A DNA stretch of 64,000 nt from Oppiella nova. Taxonomy: Eukaryota; Arthropoda; Arachnida; Sarcoptiformes; Oppiidae. The stretch covers positions 1-64,000 of the forward strand of contig CAJPVJ010000015.1 in assembly GCA_905397405.1 (NCBI GenBank), read 5' to 3'. This document shows, piece after piece, positions 10,458 through 18,700 of the stretch. The notes beneath the pieces were generated by a model. It made no database searches and had not been told where the DNA came from. It saw only the letters and a program-made list of their open reading frames with translations. The stretch's first letter is position 1; every line of letters begins with the position of its first letter. The position numbers and the translations under genes are program-made.

Positions 10458-11844
10458 ATGAGGAAAATTTTAACTATTTTTATATACTCTTTTTTTTCTA
10501 TTTGCATGTGTTCCTAATGAGCCATTAGATCATCTATGTCATATAAATAACAAAACTAAAAAAAGCGATACTCGAAGTGACGTAAAGGAAATATCGAGAG
10601 ATATTAATTTATTTGTTGTTAATCATGATTTGTATTTGGACTATAATTTTAAAAAAATATATAGCAAATATAAGGAAATGAATTCAAATTATTTGAAGTT
10701 AAAAGTTATAGATCGATTATCTGCTACTCAAGGTTTTGATAATGGAATAGTTCACAATGAAAATTTTGAAGATAATTATCATCATATGTCTACATTAGAA
10801 GTACGAACTACAGGACAAGGTCCAAATACAAATTATTATGCTAGTGATAATTTCGTTCCATTTGATGAAAATATCCATAAAAATATCTATCAATCAATTT
10901 ATGATCAAATTTTTTTAATAAATTCAGCAGCTTTAGATAAAAGTAGTCTTGATAACTTCATAGAAAATTTTTTAACTAAAGGACGATGTCAAGGTGGGGA
11001 TCAGTACGGAAAGGTTATTACTGAAAAGAATTTTAATGGTGTACATATTATCTTGGAATCTGAACCTGAATGGTTTGTAGGGAAAGGCCAAGTCAATAGT
11101 TTTGCTTATACTGTATACTATACAAAAATGACAGATAAAAATCATTATATTATTAAACTTAAAATAATAATTTTGATATGCTTTTTTATAACGTCCTATA
11201 GTTTTGGTAGTAGTATTGAAGATCATACAAATTATTATATTTTTAAAAATAATAGTGAACGTCTAATAGCCCCAGAAGTGGATTTTAGTAAAAATGCCCC
11301 AGTGAATCAGCTTAAATTGGAAGCTATTTCTATTGATTTTTATAGAATTAAAAATGAAATTTTAAAATCAGGATACATTGAGCATAAGGAAAATGCTCCC
11401 TTGAGTAAGAAACGTTATGAAATTGAACCAAATTCATATGGTATAAATAAGATCTTCTTTTTTGGTCGTGGTGACGAACTACCTGAAATCTCATCTACAA
11501 TATATTCAACTGGAGAGAATCTTAAGTCTCAACGTAAAATAGTAATCTATTTAGGTCATGATTATGATGAAGTTACTGGAAGATATAAGAAAATTAATTT
11601 GGATCCAGAAGTTCCAATGATCTTTACAAATATTTTAGGATTGAATGAAAAAAATTTAATGGATGTTTACGAAAAACTATTGCAAGAGCACATAACAGAT
11701 ATTGAGAATAGAGTACATAAGTATGGAAAATTTTTAGTCACAAATAGAATTGAAGTTTCAGGTTTTTGGTTTGAGTTTAATACTGATCAAACAAATAATT
11801 ATACTGCCTTTTATATTTATAAGAGTAATGGTGTTATTAAATAA
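10458..11844 (+). pseudogene. Fused family A-family B exported protein (A2-B2)
   Basis: The A half (to about 11145) contains LDYNF, LKVIDRLSATQGFDNG, NFVPFDE, DQIFLIN and VHIILESE. The B half (about 11150-11844) starts with a hydrophobic stretch (IIIILICFFITSYSFGSS) that corresponds to the signal peptide of B4. It continues with APVNQLKLEAISIDF, KRYEI, KIFFF and LDPEVPMIF. The two are one open frame because the intergenic bases seen at 12680-12695 are absent. The only suitable start, ATG 10458, gives a lipoprotein signal (MRKILTIFIYSFF...) that is out of frame with the lipobox LFAC at 10498-10509; a run of eight T (10490-10497) separates them. This could be a pseudogene, slippage-controlled expression or a read error. 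Confidence 0.65.
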
Positions 11845-11889
11845 GATGTTGATAGTAAATATTTTTATATGCTAAGAGATAGTGTTGTT

Positions 11890-12573
11890 ATGAAATATTT
11901 CATTTTTGTTATGGCTTTAATGCATCTATCAGCTTGCTCATTTGATTCAACTGAGGATAGTTGTAGTTTAAATAATAGTGAAAATATAAAAAATGAAAAT
12001 GGCTATGATGTTCGAGTAGCTAGAGATATATCATCATTTGTTGAAAATAATAAAATTTATTTAAATTATGATCAAAATGAAATTATTAAAAGATATTTTG
12101 AGTTAAATAGTTATTATTTAGTATTGAAAGTTCTAGATAGTATTTCTCCTGAAAAAGGTTTTAGTGATGGTACTATTAATAATAATGTGAAGAAGAATTT
12201 TGATTACATTTCCCGTCTTTCAGCTAATAGTAATTTAAAAGGTAATCATATATTTTTTAGTAGTGATAACTATGTTCCTTATAGTGAGCAATTAGAAGAA
12301 AAAATTGTATCTATGGTTAAAGATCAGATTTATGTGGTAAGTGGTGATAAAGTGGGTGGGGAAGATTTGAATAGTAAAGTTAGTACTTTTATAAAAAAAC
12401 TAAAATGTAGTAATTCAAATGAGCCTGAAGTGGAAGAATGGAATGTAAATGATATGCACATTGTTTTGGAAGCTGATGGAAAACAAATTAAAAATAGGAA
12501 ATATAATAGTTTGAATTTTTTTATTTATTTTACAAAGAAAACGGATAAAAAATATGAAACATCAATATATTAG
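11890..12573 (+). CDS. Family A lipoprotein (A3), intact
   Basis: The start at 11890 gives a clean lipoprotein signal, MKYFIFVMALMHLSAC, so Cys16 would be lipidated; the frame is open 21 bases further upstream but that would spoil the signal. The mature protein of ~210 residues is rich in Asn, Lys and Ser and shows the family A motifs LNYDQNEIIKRYFELN, LKVLDSISPEKGFSDGT, NYVPYSE, DQIYVVSG and EWNVNDMHIVLEA. It is the reference full-length copy for this array. The last residues YETSIY read through the position where A1 stops. No known family was recognised. The very low GC compared with the core genes from 13685 on suggests acquired DNA. Confidence 0.75.
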   Translation: MKYFIFVMALMHLSACSFDSTEDSCSLNNSENIKNENGYDVRVARDISSFVENNKIYLNYDQNEIIKRYFELNSYYLVLKVLDSISPEKGFSDGTINNNVKKNFDYISRLSANSNLKGNHIFFSSDNYVPYSEQLEEKIVSMVKDQIYVVSGDKVGGEDLNSKVSTFIKKLKCSNSNEPEVEEWNVNDMHIVLEADGKQIKNRKYNSLNFFIYFTKKTDKKYETSIY

Positions 12574-12693
12574 TTTTCTGTATGTTTGCTGTTTAAGCTA
12601 TCTTGGAATCTGACCAGAATGGTTTGCAGAGAAGGGTCAAGTCAATAGCTGTGCTTATACTGTATACTATACCAAAAATGACAGATAAAAATT
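12554..12693 (+). pseudogene. Recombination scar: B-type start joined to A-type 3' end
   Basis: Bases 12554-12600 encode a B-type signal start (MKHQYISF...). It runs straight into sequence nearly identical in DNA to the 3' end of A2 (compare 12600-12690 with 11049-11145: CTTGGAATCTGA, GTCAAGTCAATAG, ACTGTATACTATAC). Most of a B gene and most of the following A gene have therefore been lost between them. No usable open frame remains. Confidence 0.6.
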
Positions 12694-13401
12694 ATGAAAA
12701 ATCATTATATTATTAAACTTAAAAGCGTATTTCTGATATGTTTTTCTATGACATCCTATATTTTTGGAGCGAATGTAGAAAATCGAATTTTTAATTTTGA
12801 AGATAAAGAAATATCAGCGTTATCTTCTGAAATAAATTACTCCAGATTTGCACCAGTAAACCAGCTTAATTTAAAAGCAATGCCTGTAGATTTAGATGAA
12901 ATAATAAAGAACCTTGCAAAAATAGGTTATATCAATAGGGATACAGTCTCGAATAGTAAACGCTATGAAGTGCTATCCTATGGCTTGACGACCAAGAAAA
13001 TTTATTTTTTTAATAATAACAGTCAAACACCTGATTTCTTTTCTGAGATTTATGCAACGAACTCTAAATTTAATCAACTCAAAAGTATTCGTCTAGGGTT
13101 AAGTATTGAATACAATGGGAAAAGATTTAAAAAAATGAATACAGATCCGATTGTTCCCACAAGTTTTATTTCTGCTTTAAATGTGATTGATGAGAGGAAA
13201 GCAAAAGAGGTGTATGTTTCACTCATGAAGCAACATATTTTAAATATAAAAAATAATGTGAATGAGTATTGTGAATTTTTAGTGACGACGAGAGTAAATG
13301 TTAAGGATTATTGGTTAGAATTAAATACTGAACTCACAAAGAATAATACTTATTTCAATATTTACCAAAGCAAAGGAATTCCTCAAAAATGCAATTTGTG
13401 A
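12694..13401 (+). CDS. Family B exported protein (B4)
   Basis: 235 residues with an N-terminal signal peptide (MKNHYIIKLKSVFLICFSMTS, cleavage probably after YIFG/A). The mature domain shares with B2 the motifs APVNQLNLKAMPVDL, KRYEVLSYG, KKIYFF, DPIVPTSFI, KQHILNIKNNV and CEFLVTTRV. It has no lipobox, so it is predicted to be soluble periplasmic or secreted. No enzyme motif was recognised. The next small lipoprotein frame starts inside its last codons. Confidence 0.7.
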   Translation: MKNHYIIKLKSVFLICFSMTSYIFGANVENRIFNFEDKEISALSSEINYSRFAPVNQLNLKAMPVDLDEIIKNLAKIGYINRDTVSNSKRYEVLSYGLTTKKIYFFNNNSQTPDFFSEIYATNSKFNQLKSIRLGLSIEYNGKRFKKMNTDPIVPTSFISALNVIDERKAKEVYVSLMKQHILNIKNNVNEYCEFLVTTRVNVKDYWLELNTELTKNNTYFNIYQSKGIPQKCNL

Positions 13402-13502
13402 AATTCTTTGTTTGGATTTTTTGCTTAGTCCCTTTTCCGGCATCCTGTGGTGATTATAGAAAAACTAATAGTGATGGTGATTTCGTATCCCCTCAGCAGT
13501 AG
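13389..13502 (+). CDS. Short lipoprotein-like peptide, possibly a truncated family A start
   Basis: A 37-residue frame starting 13 bp before the stop of B4. It encodes MQFVKFFVWIFCLVPFPASC followed by a short polar tail. The hydrophobic core and PASC|G form a plausible lipobox. Its position directly after a B gene matches the alternating A-B order, so it may be the 5' end of a fifth A gene that now stops early. It could also be an independent small lipoprotein. Confidence 0.45.
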   Translation: MQFVKFFVWIFCLVPFPASCGDYRKTNSDGDFVSPQQ

Positions 13503-13684
13503 ATGCTTTATGAATATAGTTTCCTAAACGAGATTAAAGCTTTTATAATAATTTAAATTCAATAACTTAAATCTTGATAATTTAAAATTCGAAGCTTTAG
13601 GATATCCAATTTAGCACTCAGGTCAATTCCATATCTACCGTGAATAAGCTATATTAATGGCACCAAAAATAGACAATCAACAAC

Positions 13685-14044
13685 ATGCAAAATTTACAAC
13701 AACTCTTTATCAACACCCAAGAAAATTACGAATTGATCCCTGATTTTATCGATCTACTTTTAGCATCGGATATTTATTGTTTGGGAACACAAGATCAGCA
13801 AAAAAAAATTCAATTCCGTATTTTAGAAACACCAGAAGGCGATCAAGCAATACCATTCTTCATTGAACTAGAAACCATTCAAAATGATATTGGCGTCGAT
13901 GCCGAATATATCACTTTAAATACACGGCAGTTTTTTGAAATGACTCAGGGGGCAACATTGGTATTGAATCCAACTTCTGAATTATCAAAAGAATTTCAAC
14001 CTGAAGAAATTAAAGCAATTTTAGAGATTGATGAAGCAATTTAA
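13685..14044 (+). CDS. SseB-family protein
   Basis: 119 residues resembling the SseB N-terminal domain: LLASDIYCLG, then a middle beta-rich part (IPFFIELETI), and the typical GATLVLNPTSELSKEF close to the C-terminus, where SseB proteins have GxxLxLNPxS. E. coli SseB is linked to serine sensitivity, but the biochemical role is unknown. It is a single-domain protein, probably cytoplasmic, with no signal or membrane segment. It is the first ordinary chromosomal gene after the A/B array, and its stop codon overlaps that of convergent dusC. Confidence 0.75.
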   Translation: MQNLQQLFINTQENYELIPDFIDLLLASDIYCLGTQDQQKKIQFRILETPEGDQAIPFFIELETIQNDIGVDAEYITLNTRQFFEMTQGATLVLNPTSELSKEFQPEEIKAILEIDEAI

Positions 14045-14976
14045 AAATGTGCAGGATTCAATTTCTCCAGCACTTCATCAATTTTTTTCAACCGTTTGAT
14101 TTCATCCCATAAGGCTTTGGCTTCGGGGTAATGCTTAGACATCATCCCAATCCATTGTTTATAACGGCCGACCATGTTCAGCTCTTTTTTATATGGCCCA
14201 TTTAAAAAACGAATTTGTAAATTTAATAGTTCAGACCATGTGATAAGTGGTTCATCCGTATTTTTACGAATACATTGTGTGAGATCTGGTGTAGTCACAG
14301 CACCACGACCAATCATCAAATCTTGGCAACCTGATTCAAGTTGGCATTGTTTCGCATCAGCATTGGTCCAGATTTCACCATTGGCAATCACATTGATCTT
14401 GAGTGCTTCACGAATAGGCTGTAGCTGATCCCAAAATGCTGGTGGGGTGTAACCATCAGCTTTGGTCCGAGCATGGACAGTGACCCAAGCTGCGCCAGCA
14501 TCTTCAATGGCATGCGCATTTTCAAGGGTAAAATTTCGATCCATATAACCTAAACGCATTTTTGCAGATACAGGGATGTGTTTGGGTACTGCATCACGTA
14601 CAGCCTTGACCAACTCATGTACAACTTCAGGCTCATCGAGAAGTACTGAACCACCTCTATGACGGTTTACTGTTTTAGCAGGACAACCAAAATTCATATC
14701 GATTGCAGGAGCACCTAATTCAGCAGCGCGTACCGCATTGGCTGCGAGCATTTCAGGATTATTTCCTAAAAACTGAACGTGTACTGGTGTGCCAGCGGCT
14801 GTTTTGCCTTGATTGTTTAATTCTGGACAATAGCTATGATAAACATGGTCAGGTAAGACCGAATCCGTTACACGGATAAACTCAGTCACGCACCAGTCAA
14901 AGCTACCGACATGTGTGAGAACGTCACGCATGATAGGGTCGGTTAAGCCTTCCATTGGGGCGAGTATAAGTTTCAC
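14041..14976 (-). CDS. dusC: tRNA-dihydrouridine(16) synthase DusC
   Basis: A flavin enzyme reducing a uridine in the tRNA D-loop. Seen: N-terminal KLILAPMEGLTDPIMR (FMN site), the catalytic cysteine in MNFGCPAKTVNRHRGG, AKMRLGY, VTVHARTKADGY and the FMN phosphate segment VIANGEIW...MIGRGA. The R-H-R-G-G block and ~310-residue length fit the DusC subgroup better than DusA or DusB. I choose GTG at 14976 because AGGTAACAATT lies just upstream and homology starts at VKLIL; an in-frame ATG 39 bases upstream would add unrelated residues. Confidence 0.9.
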   Translation of the reverse strand: MKLILAPMEGLTDPIMRDVLTHVGSFDWCVTEFIRVTDSVLPDHVYHSYCPELNNQGKTAAGTPVHVQFLGNNPEMLAANAVRAAELGAPAIDMNFGCPAKTVNRHRGGSVLLDEPEVVHELVKAVRDAVPKHIPVSAKMRLGYMDRNFTLENAHAIEDAGAAWVTVHARTKADGYTPPAFWDQLQPIREALKINVIANGEIWTNADAKQCQLESGCQDLMIGRGAVTTPDLTQCIRKNTDEPLITWSELLNLQIRFLNGPYKKELNMVGRYKQWIGMMSKHYPEAKALWDEIKRLKKIDEVLEKLNPAHF

Positions 14977-15050
14977 AATTGTTACCTGATGAGATGAAAA
15001 CAGCGTTATACGCATTTTTGTAGGAGATGTCTACCGATGCAAAATATATT

Positions 15051-15569
15051 CTAGGTCAGTGCTGAAGGGGGTGTTATTGAAAAGTTGATCCATAAATTTT
15101 CATTATCAAAACTTTCTACATAAAGTCGAATTTTTTGTTGTGGATACATGTTCTTTAAACCTAAATGCGATTCACAATCCTTGTAACTGGCTAAACCATA
15201 AAACCTTTCGCCATATTGAACAATCACCCCTTGAGGGTAGAAACACACAATCTCGGTTTCAATGTTTTGTCCAATTTTAAATTTGTTCTTTAATTCATTC
15301 CAATCACTTAAATATTTAGAGATTGATTGATTCCAAAAATTTAAAAACTCATCTTTTTCAATGGGAATAATTTCATCTAAAATGTCAGAAAAACTTCCTT
15401 CAGGTAAGAAAAAATGTGCTTGTTCTATGTTTAAATTTGTATTGATGCTGAGTGAAGCTGTCACCAGAATTGATCTGAGGCAGTAATATTCCAGATCTAA
15501 TTCATATAAAACAATTTCTTCTGCTTCTGTATCAATATATTTATAGTAAGAATACAAAATACTGCCCAT
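15051..15569 (-). CDS. Uncharacterised protein with an S1-like OB-fold C-terminus
   Basis: 172 residues. The last ~75 (FKIGQNIETEIVCFYPQGVIVQYG...GLASY...PQQKIRLYVESFDNENLWINFS) follow the S1 RNA-binding pattern: GQ.v...V..f...GviV, then a Gly-Leu strand, then a final strand ending in D-x-E-N-x-x-I-x-x-S. The N-terminal ~95 residues are acidic and unrecognised. The S1 call is by pattern only. It lies between dusC and the ccsA-like gene, same strand, with short gaps, so it may be cotranscribed. Confidence 0.55.
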   Translation of the reverse strand: MGSILYSYYKYIDTEAEEIVLYELDLEYYCLRSILVTASLSINTNLNIEQAHFFLPEGSFSDILDEIIPIEKDEFLNFWNQSISKYLSDWNELKNKFKIGQNIETEIVCFYPQGVIVQYGERFYGLASYKDCESHLGLKNMYPQQKIRLYVESFDNENLWINFSITPPSALT

Positions 15570-15590
15570 TTTTGCTCAGCGCTGCGTTTA

Positions 15591-16400
15591 TCAACGATGC
15601 AAAATCATTTCCAAAACAAATTTAGAACCAATAAAGCCAACCGCCAATAAAAAGAATCCAATCATGGTAAAGCGAATGGCTTTTTGACCACGCCAGCCAA
15701 ACTTATAGTGACCAATTAACAACGCACCGTAAACAAACCAAGACACAATGCTAAACACGGTCTTATGTGCTAGGTGCTGTGCAAAGAAGTCATCAATGGT
15801 AAAGAAACCAAAACATAGGGCGACAGTTAATAAAACAAAACCAGTAATGAGCATATCAAAAAGTAAGGATTCCATGGCTTGATATGACGGTAAGAAGTTG
15901 ACCCAAATACGTTTTTTTTGTTTCTTTTTGAGTTCACGGTTTTGAAACCAAATCAAAACGGCTTGTATGGTTGCCATGAGTAAAACGGCATAAGCAGATA
16001 AAGACAGAATGATATGGATGTCTAAACCGATAGAATGCTGTTCAATAAATTGATCTGGTTTACTAAAACAAAAACCGAGAATCAAACCAAAGGCGGCAAC
16101 AGGAATTCCAATCAAATTTAGTGAAAGAACAGGACGATAGGTACTATAAAGCATACTTAGAACCAACATTAACGCAGAGGTAAAAGACATCAAGTTAAAG
16201 ACGTCGTAATTAATCCCTAGTGGTGTAAGTATGTCGTTATGCAGTACACTTGCATGTAATATCAGCCCTAAACCTGACATGATGCCAATAAACCAAGGGT
16301 TTGCGGAACGTTTAGCCATTAAGTGCATGAACAAATACCAAAATGAAGAGGTATAGGCAATTAATGCTAAAATCGTATAAACCAAGGGTAGGCTAATCAT
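15591..16400 (-). CDS. CcsA/YpjD-type cytochrome c assembly membrane protein
   Basis: 269 residues with about eight hydrophobic helices and conserved histidines (LILHASVLHNDI near residue 50; LDIHIILSLSAYAVL; QHLAHKTVFSIVSWFVYGALLIGHYKFGW near the end). This matches the CcsA/CcmC/HemX superfamily, inner-membrane proteins that handle heme. YpjD-type members beside ffh are common in gammaproteobacteria and their exact role is unclear. It is divergent from ffh across 144 bp. Confidence 0.75.
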   Translation of the reverse strand: MISLPLVYTILALIAYTSSFWYLFMHLMAKRSANPWFIGIMSGLGLILHASVLHNDILTPLGINYDVFNLMSFTSALMLVLSMLYSTYRPVLSLNLIGIPVAAFGLILGFCFSKPDQFIEQHSIGLDIHIILSLSAYAVLLMATIQAVLIWFQNRELKKKQKKRIWVNFLPSYQAMESLLFDMLITGFVLLTVALCFGFFTIDDFFAQHLAHKTVFSIVSWFVYGALLIGHYKFGWRGQKAIRFTMIGFFLLAVGFIGSKFVLEMILHR

Positions 16401-16544
16401 GTCAAACCTTTTTCAGGATGATGAATATTCATGTTATAAGATATAAATTCCATGTGAACTACAGTATCCTATAGCATCTTGAGCATAAATTTTCTATTTT
16501 AAGAAAGATTTTTTTGCTACTAGCTATTTTAAGCGGATTTTGCA

Positions 16545-17951
16545 ATGTTTGATACCTTAACAGAACGACTCACGCAGAGTCTCAGAAATGTTACTGGCTC
16601 TGGGCAGCTAACCGAAGATAATATTAAAGATACCTTACGTGAAGTGCGTATGGCACTTCTTGAAGCCGATGTTGCTTTGCCTGTAACTCGTGAGTTTATT
16701 GCGAAAGTTAAGGAAGAAGCATTGGGTCAAGAAGTCATGACTCAGCTTTCACCAGGTCAAGCTTTCGTTAAAATTGTGTATGACGAACTCACCAAAATGA
16801 TGGGTGAGGCAAACGAAAGCCTAGACTTAGCTGCAAAACCACCTGTTGTGATTCTTCTCGCAGGTTTACAAGGTGCTGGTAAAACCACGACAGCTGCAAA
16901 ACTTGGACGTTTCTTAAAAGAACGTCAAAAGAAAAAAGTGGCGATGGTTTCTGCCGATGTATACCGTCCAGCTGCGATTAAGCAACTTCAAACAGTTGCT
17001 GCTGAAGTGGGTGTTGATTTTATTGAATCGGACGCTTCTGAAGATCCGATTAAAATTGCACAACGTGCAATTGGTCAAGCCAAAATTAACTTTAACGATG
17101 TTTTGATTGTCGATACGGCAGGTCGTTTGCATGTCGATGATGACATGATGGACGAAATTAAAGCATTACACGCTGCAATTGGCCCAACAGAAACCTTATT
17201 TGTCGTTGATGCAATGACAGGTCAGGATGCGGCAAATACCGCTAAAGCCTTTAATGATGCATTACCATTAACGGGTGTTATCCTCACCAAAACCGATGGT
17301 GATGCACGTGGTGGTGCGGCGCTTTCGGTACGTGCGATTACTGGTAAGCCAATTAAATTCTTAGGTATGGGTGAAAAACTCGATGCCTTAGAGCCATTCC
17401 ATCCTGAGCGTGTTGCACAACGTATCTTAGGTATGGGTGACGTACTTTCTTTAGTCGAAGAAGTTGAACGTAAAATCGACAAAGAAAAAGCCGAAAAAAT
17501 GGCGAAAAAATTGCAAAAGGGCGGGAGCTTCAACTTTGAAGATATGCTGATGCAATTTGAACAGATGAACAAAATGGGCGGTATGATGGGCTTCTTGGAT
17601 AAGTTGCCTGGCATGAGCAATTCAGGCATTCAAGATGCGATTGCACAAGCAAATCCTGAAAAGCAAGTGAAAAAGATGGAAGCGATTATTCAATCGATGA
17701 CCATTAAAGAACGTCGTAACCCAGACTTAATGAATCCGAGCCGTAAAAAGCGTATTGCAGCAGGCTGTGGTATGGATGTGGTTGAAGTCAATAAACTGAT
17801 CAAACAACATGCACAAATGGCGAAAATGATGAAGAAATTTGCCAATCCATCGGGTATGGCAAAAATGATGCGCTCATTGGGTGGAATGCAAAAACAGTTT
17901 GGCGGTGGCGGCGGTATGGGGCCATTGTTTGGTAATAACGATAAAAAATAA
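16545..17951 (+). CDS. ffh: Signal recognition particle protein Ffh
   Basis: 468 residues, normal length for the SRP54 GTPase that binds 4.5S RNA and signal peptides of nascent membrane proteins. N domain, then P-loop GLQGAGKTT at residues 107-115, RxxAIxQL (SADVYRPAAIKQL), DTAGR, TKTDGDARGG and the C-terminal methionine-rich M domain (FEDMLMQFEQMNKMGGMMGFL; GMAKMMRSLGGM). All motifs are intact. It is monocistronic, ending in the terminator at 17968-17992. Confidence 0.97.
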   Translation: MFDTLTERLTQSLRNVTGSGQLTEDNIKDTLREVRMALLEADVALPVTREFIAKVKEEALGQEVMTQLSPGQAFVKIVYDELTKMMGEANESLDLAAKPPVVILLAGLQGAGKTTTAAKLGRFLKERQKKKVAMVSADVYRPAAIKQLQTVAAEVGVDFIESDASEDPIKIAQRAIGQAKINFNDVLIVDTAGRLHVDDDMMDEIKALHAAIGPTETLFVVDAMTGQDAANTAKAFNDALPLTGVILTKTDGDARGGAALSVRAITGKPIKFLGMGEKLDALEPFHPERVAQRILGMGDVLSLVEEVERKIDKEKAEKMAKKLQKGGSFNFEDMLMQFEQMNKMGGMMGFLDKLPGMSNSGIQDAIAQANPEKQVKKMEAIIQSMTIKERRNPDLMNPSRKKRIAAGCGMDVVEVNKLIKQHAQMAKMMKKFANPSGMAKMMRSLGGMQKQFGGGGGMGPLFGNNDKK

Positions 17952-17967
17952 GTCTCATTTTTTTTAT

Positions 17968-17994
17968 AAAAAGCGCCTTAGGGCGCTTTTTTGT
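17968..17994 (+). terminator. Rho-independent terminator of ffh
   Basis: GC-rich stem AAAAGCGCC-TTAG-GGCGCTTTT followed by T residues, 17 bp after the ffh stop. Confidence 0.9.
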
Positions 17995-18087
17995 TAAATA
18001 AAAATAACATACTTTTGTTGGCTGTTTAGATATTCTGAGCCCATTATTTGAATATGATTTAAACAATAATTGATAAGAAGTTTATTT

Positions 18088-18693
18088 ATGAAAAAAGTAT
18101 TTATCGTACACGGTTATAAAGGCTCCCCTGAACATCATTGGTATCCGTGGCTAAAGCAACAAGTATTGTCTACATGGCATACATGTGAAGTGATTGATCT
18201 AGAACATCCAGAGCAACCCCAATATGAGCTGTGGAAGCATAATATTACGCAGCAAATTAAGTCACTCAATGACGATACCATCATTGTGGCACATGGCTTA
18301 GGAGGTATTGCCAGTCTAGATTTTCTTTCGAGTGAATTATTGGGGCGAAAATTAGGTGCTTTGTTTTTGGTTGCGGGATTCAGTAAAAACTTAGCCGTTT
18401 TACCTGAACTTAACTTATTTTTACAACACGCTCGGGTCGATGATGCGCTGCTCAGAATGAATATTCTGAATCGCTTTATCTTTTTCTCCAACAATGATCC
18501 TTTTGTGCCAGCGCCTGTCAGTATTCAATTGGGTTATTCGCTGAATTCACAAATGATTGAGGTGAAAGGTGCAGGGCATTTTATGGCAACAGAGGGCTAT
18601 ACCAGCTTAACTGTACTTTGGGAAAAGTTAGCAGTTTTATTACAACCTGAATCCCAAGTTGGTACTCAGGCTGCATATTCAATTTTATCGTGA
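18088..18693 (+). CDS. RBBP9/YdeN-like alpha/beta hydrolase, nucleophile Ser replaced by Gly
   Basis: 201 residues from ATG 18088 (AGAAG 10 bases upstream), starting KKVFIVHGYKGSPEHHWYPWL, the signature start of the YdeN/RBBP9 serine hydrolases. The acid and base of the triad are visible (NNDPFVP and GAGHF). The nucleophile elbow reads VAHGLGG where the family has H-S-x-G, so the catalytic serine is glycine (GGC). Either it is a pseudoenzyme, or a single A-to-G difference has arisen here. An upstream ATG at 18070 is less likely since it lacks homology. Confidence 0.8.
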   Translation: MKKVFIVHGYKGSPEHHWYPWLKQQVLSTWHTCEVIDLEHPEQPQYELWKHNITQQIKSLNDDTIIVAHGLGGIASLDFLSSELLGRKLGALFLVAGFSKNLAVLPELNLFLQHARVDDALLRMNILNRFIFFSNNDPFVPAPVSIQLGYSLNSQMIEVKGAGHFMATEGYTSLTVLWEKLAVLLQPESQVGTQAAYSILS

Positions 18694-18700
18694 TACTGTG

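Noticed and set aside
9741-13502. Array proteins as toxins or as a mobile element
   Set aside because: No toxin domain, transposase, integrase or terminal repeat can be seen; only export signals are supported.
13503-13684. Possible further array gene before the SseB-like gene
   Set aside because: Short AT-rich stretch without a frame longer than a few codons or any match to A or B motifs.
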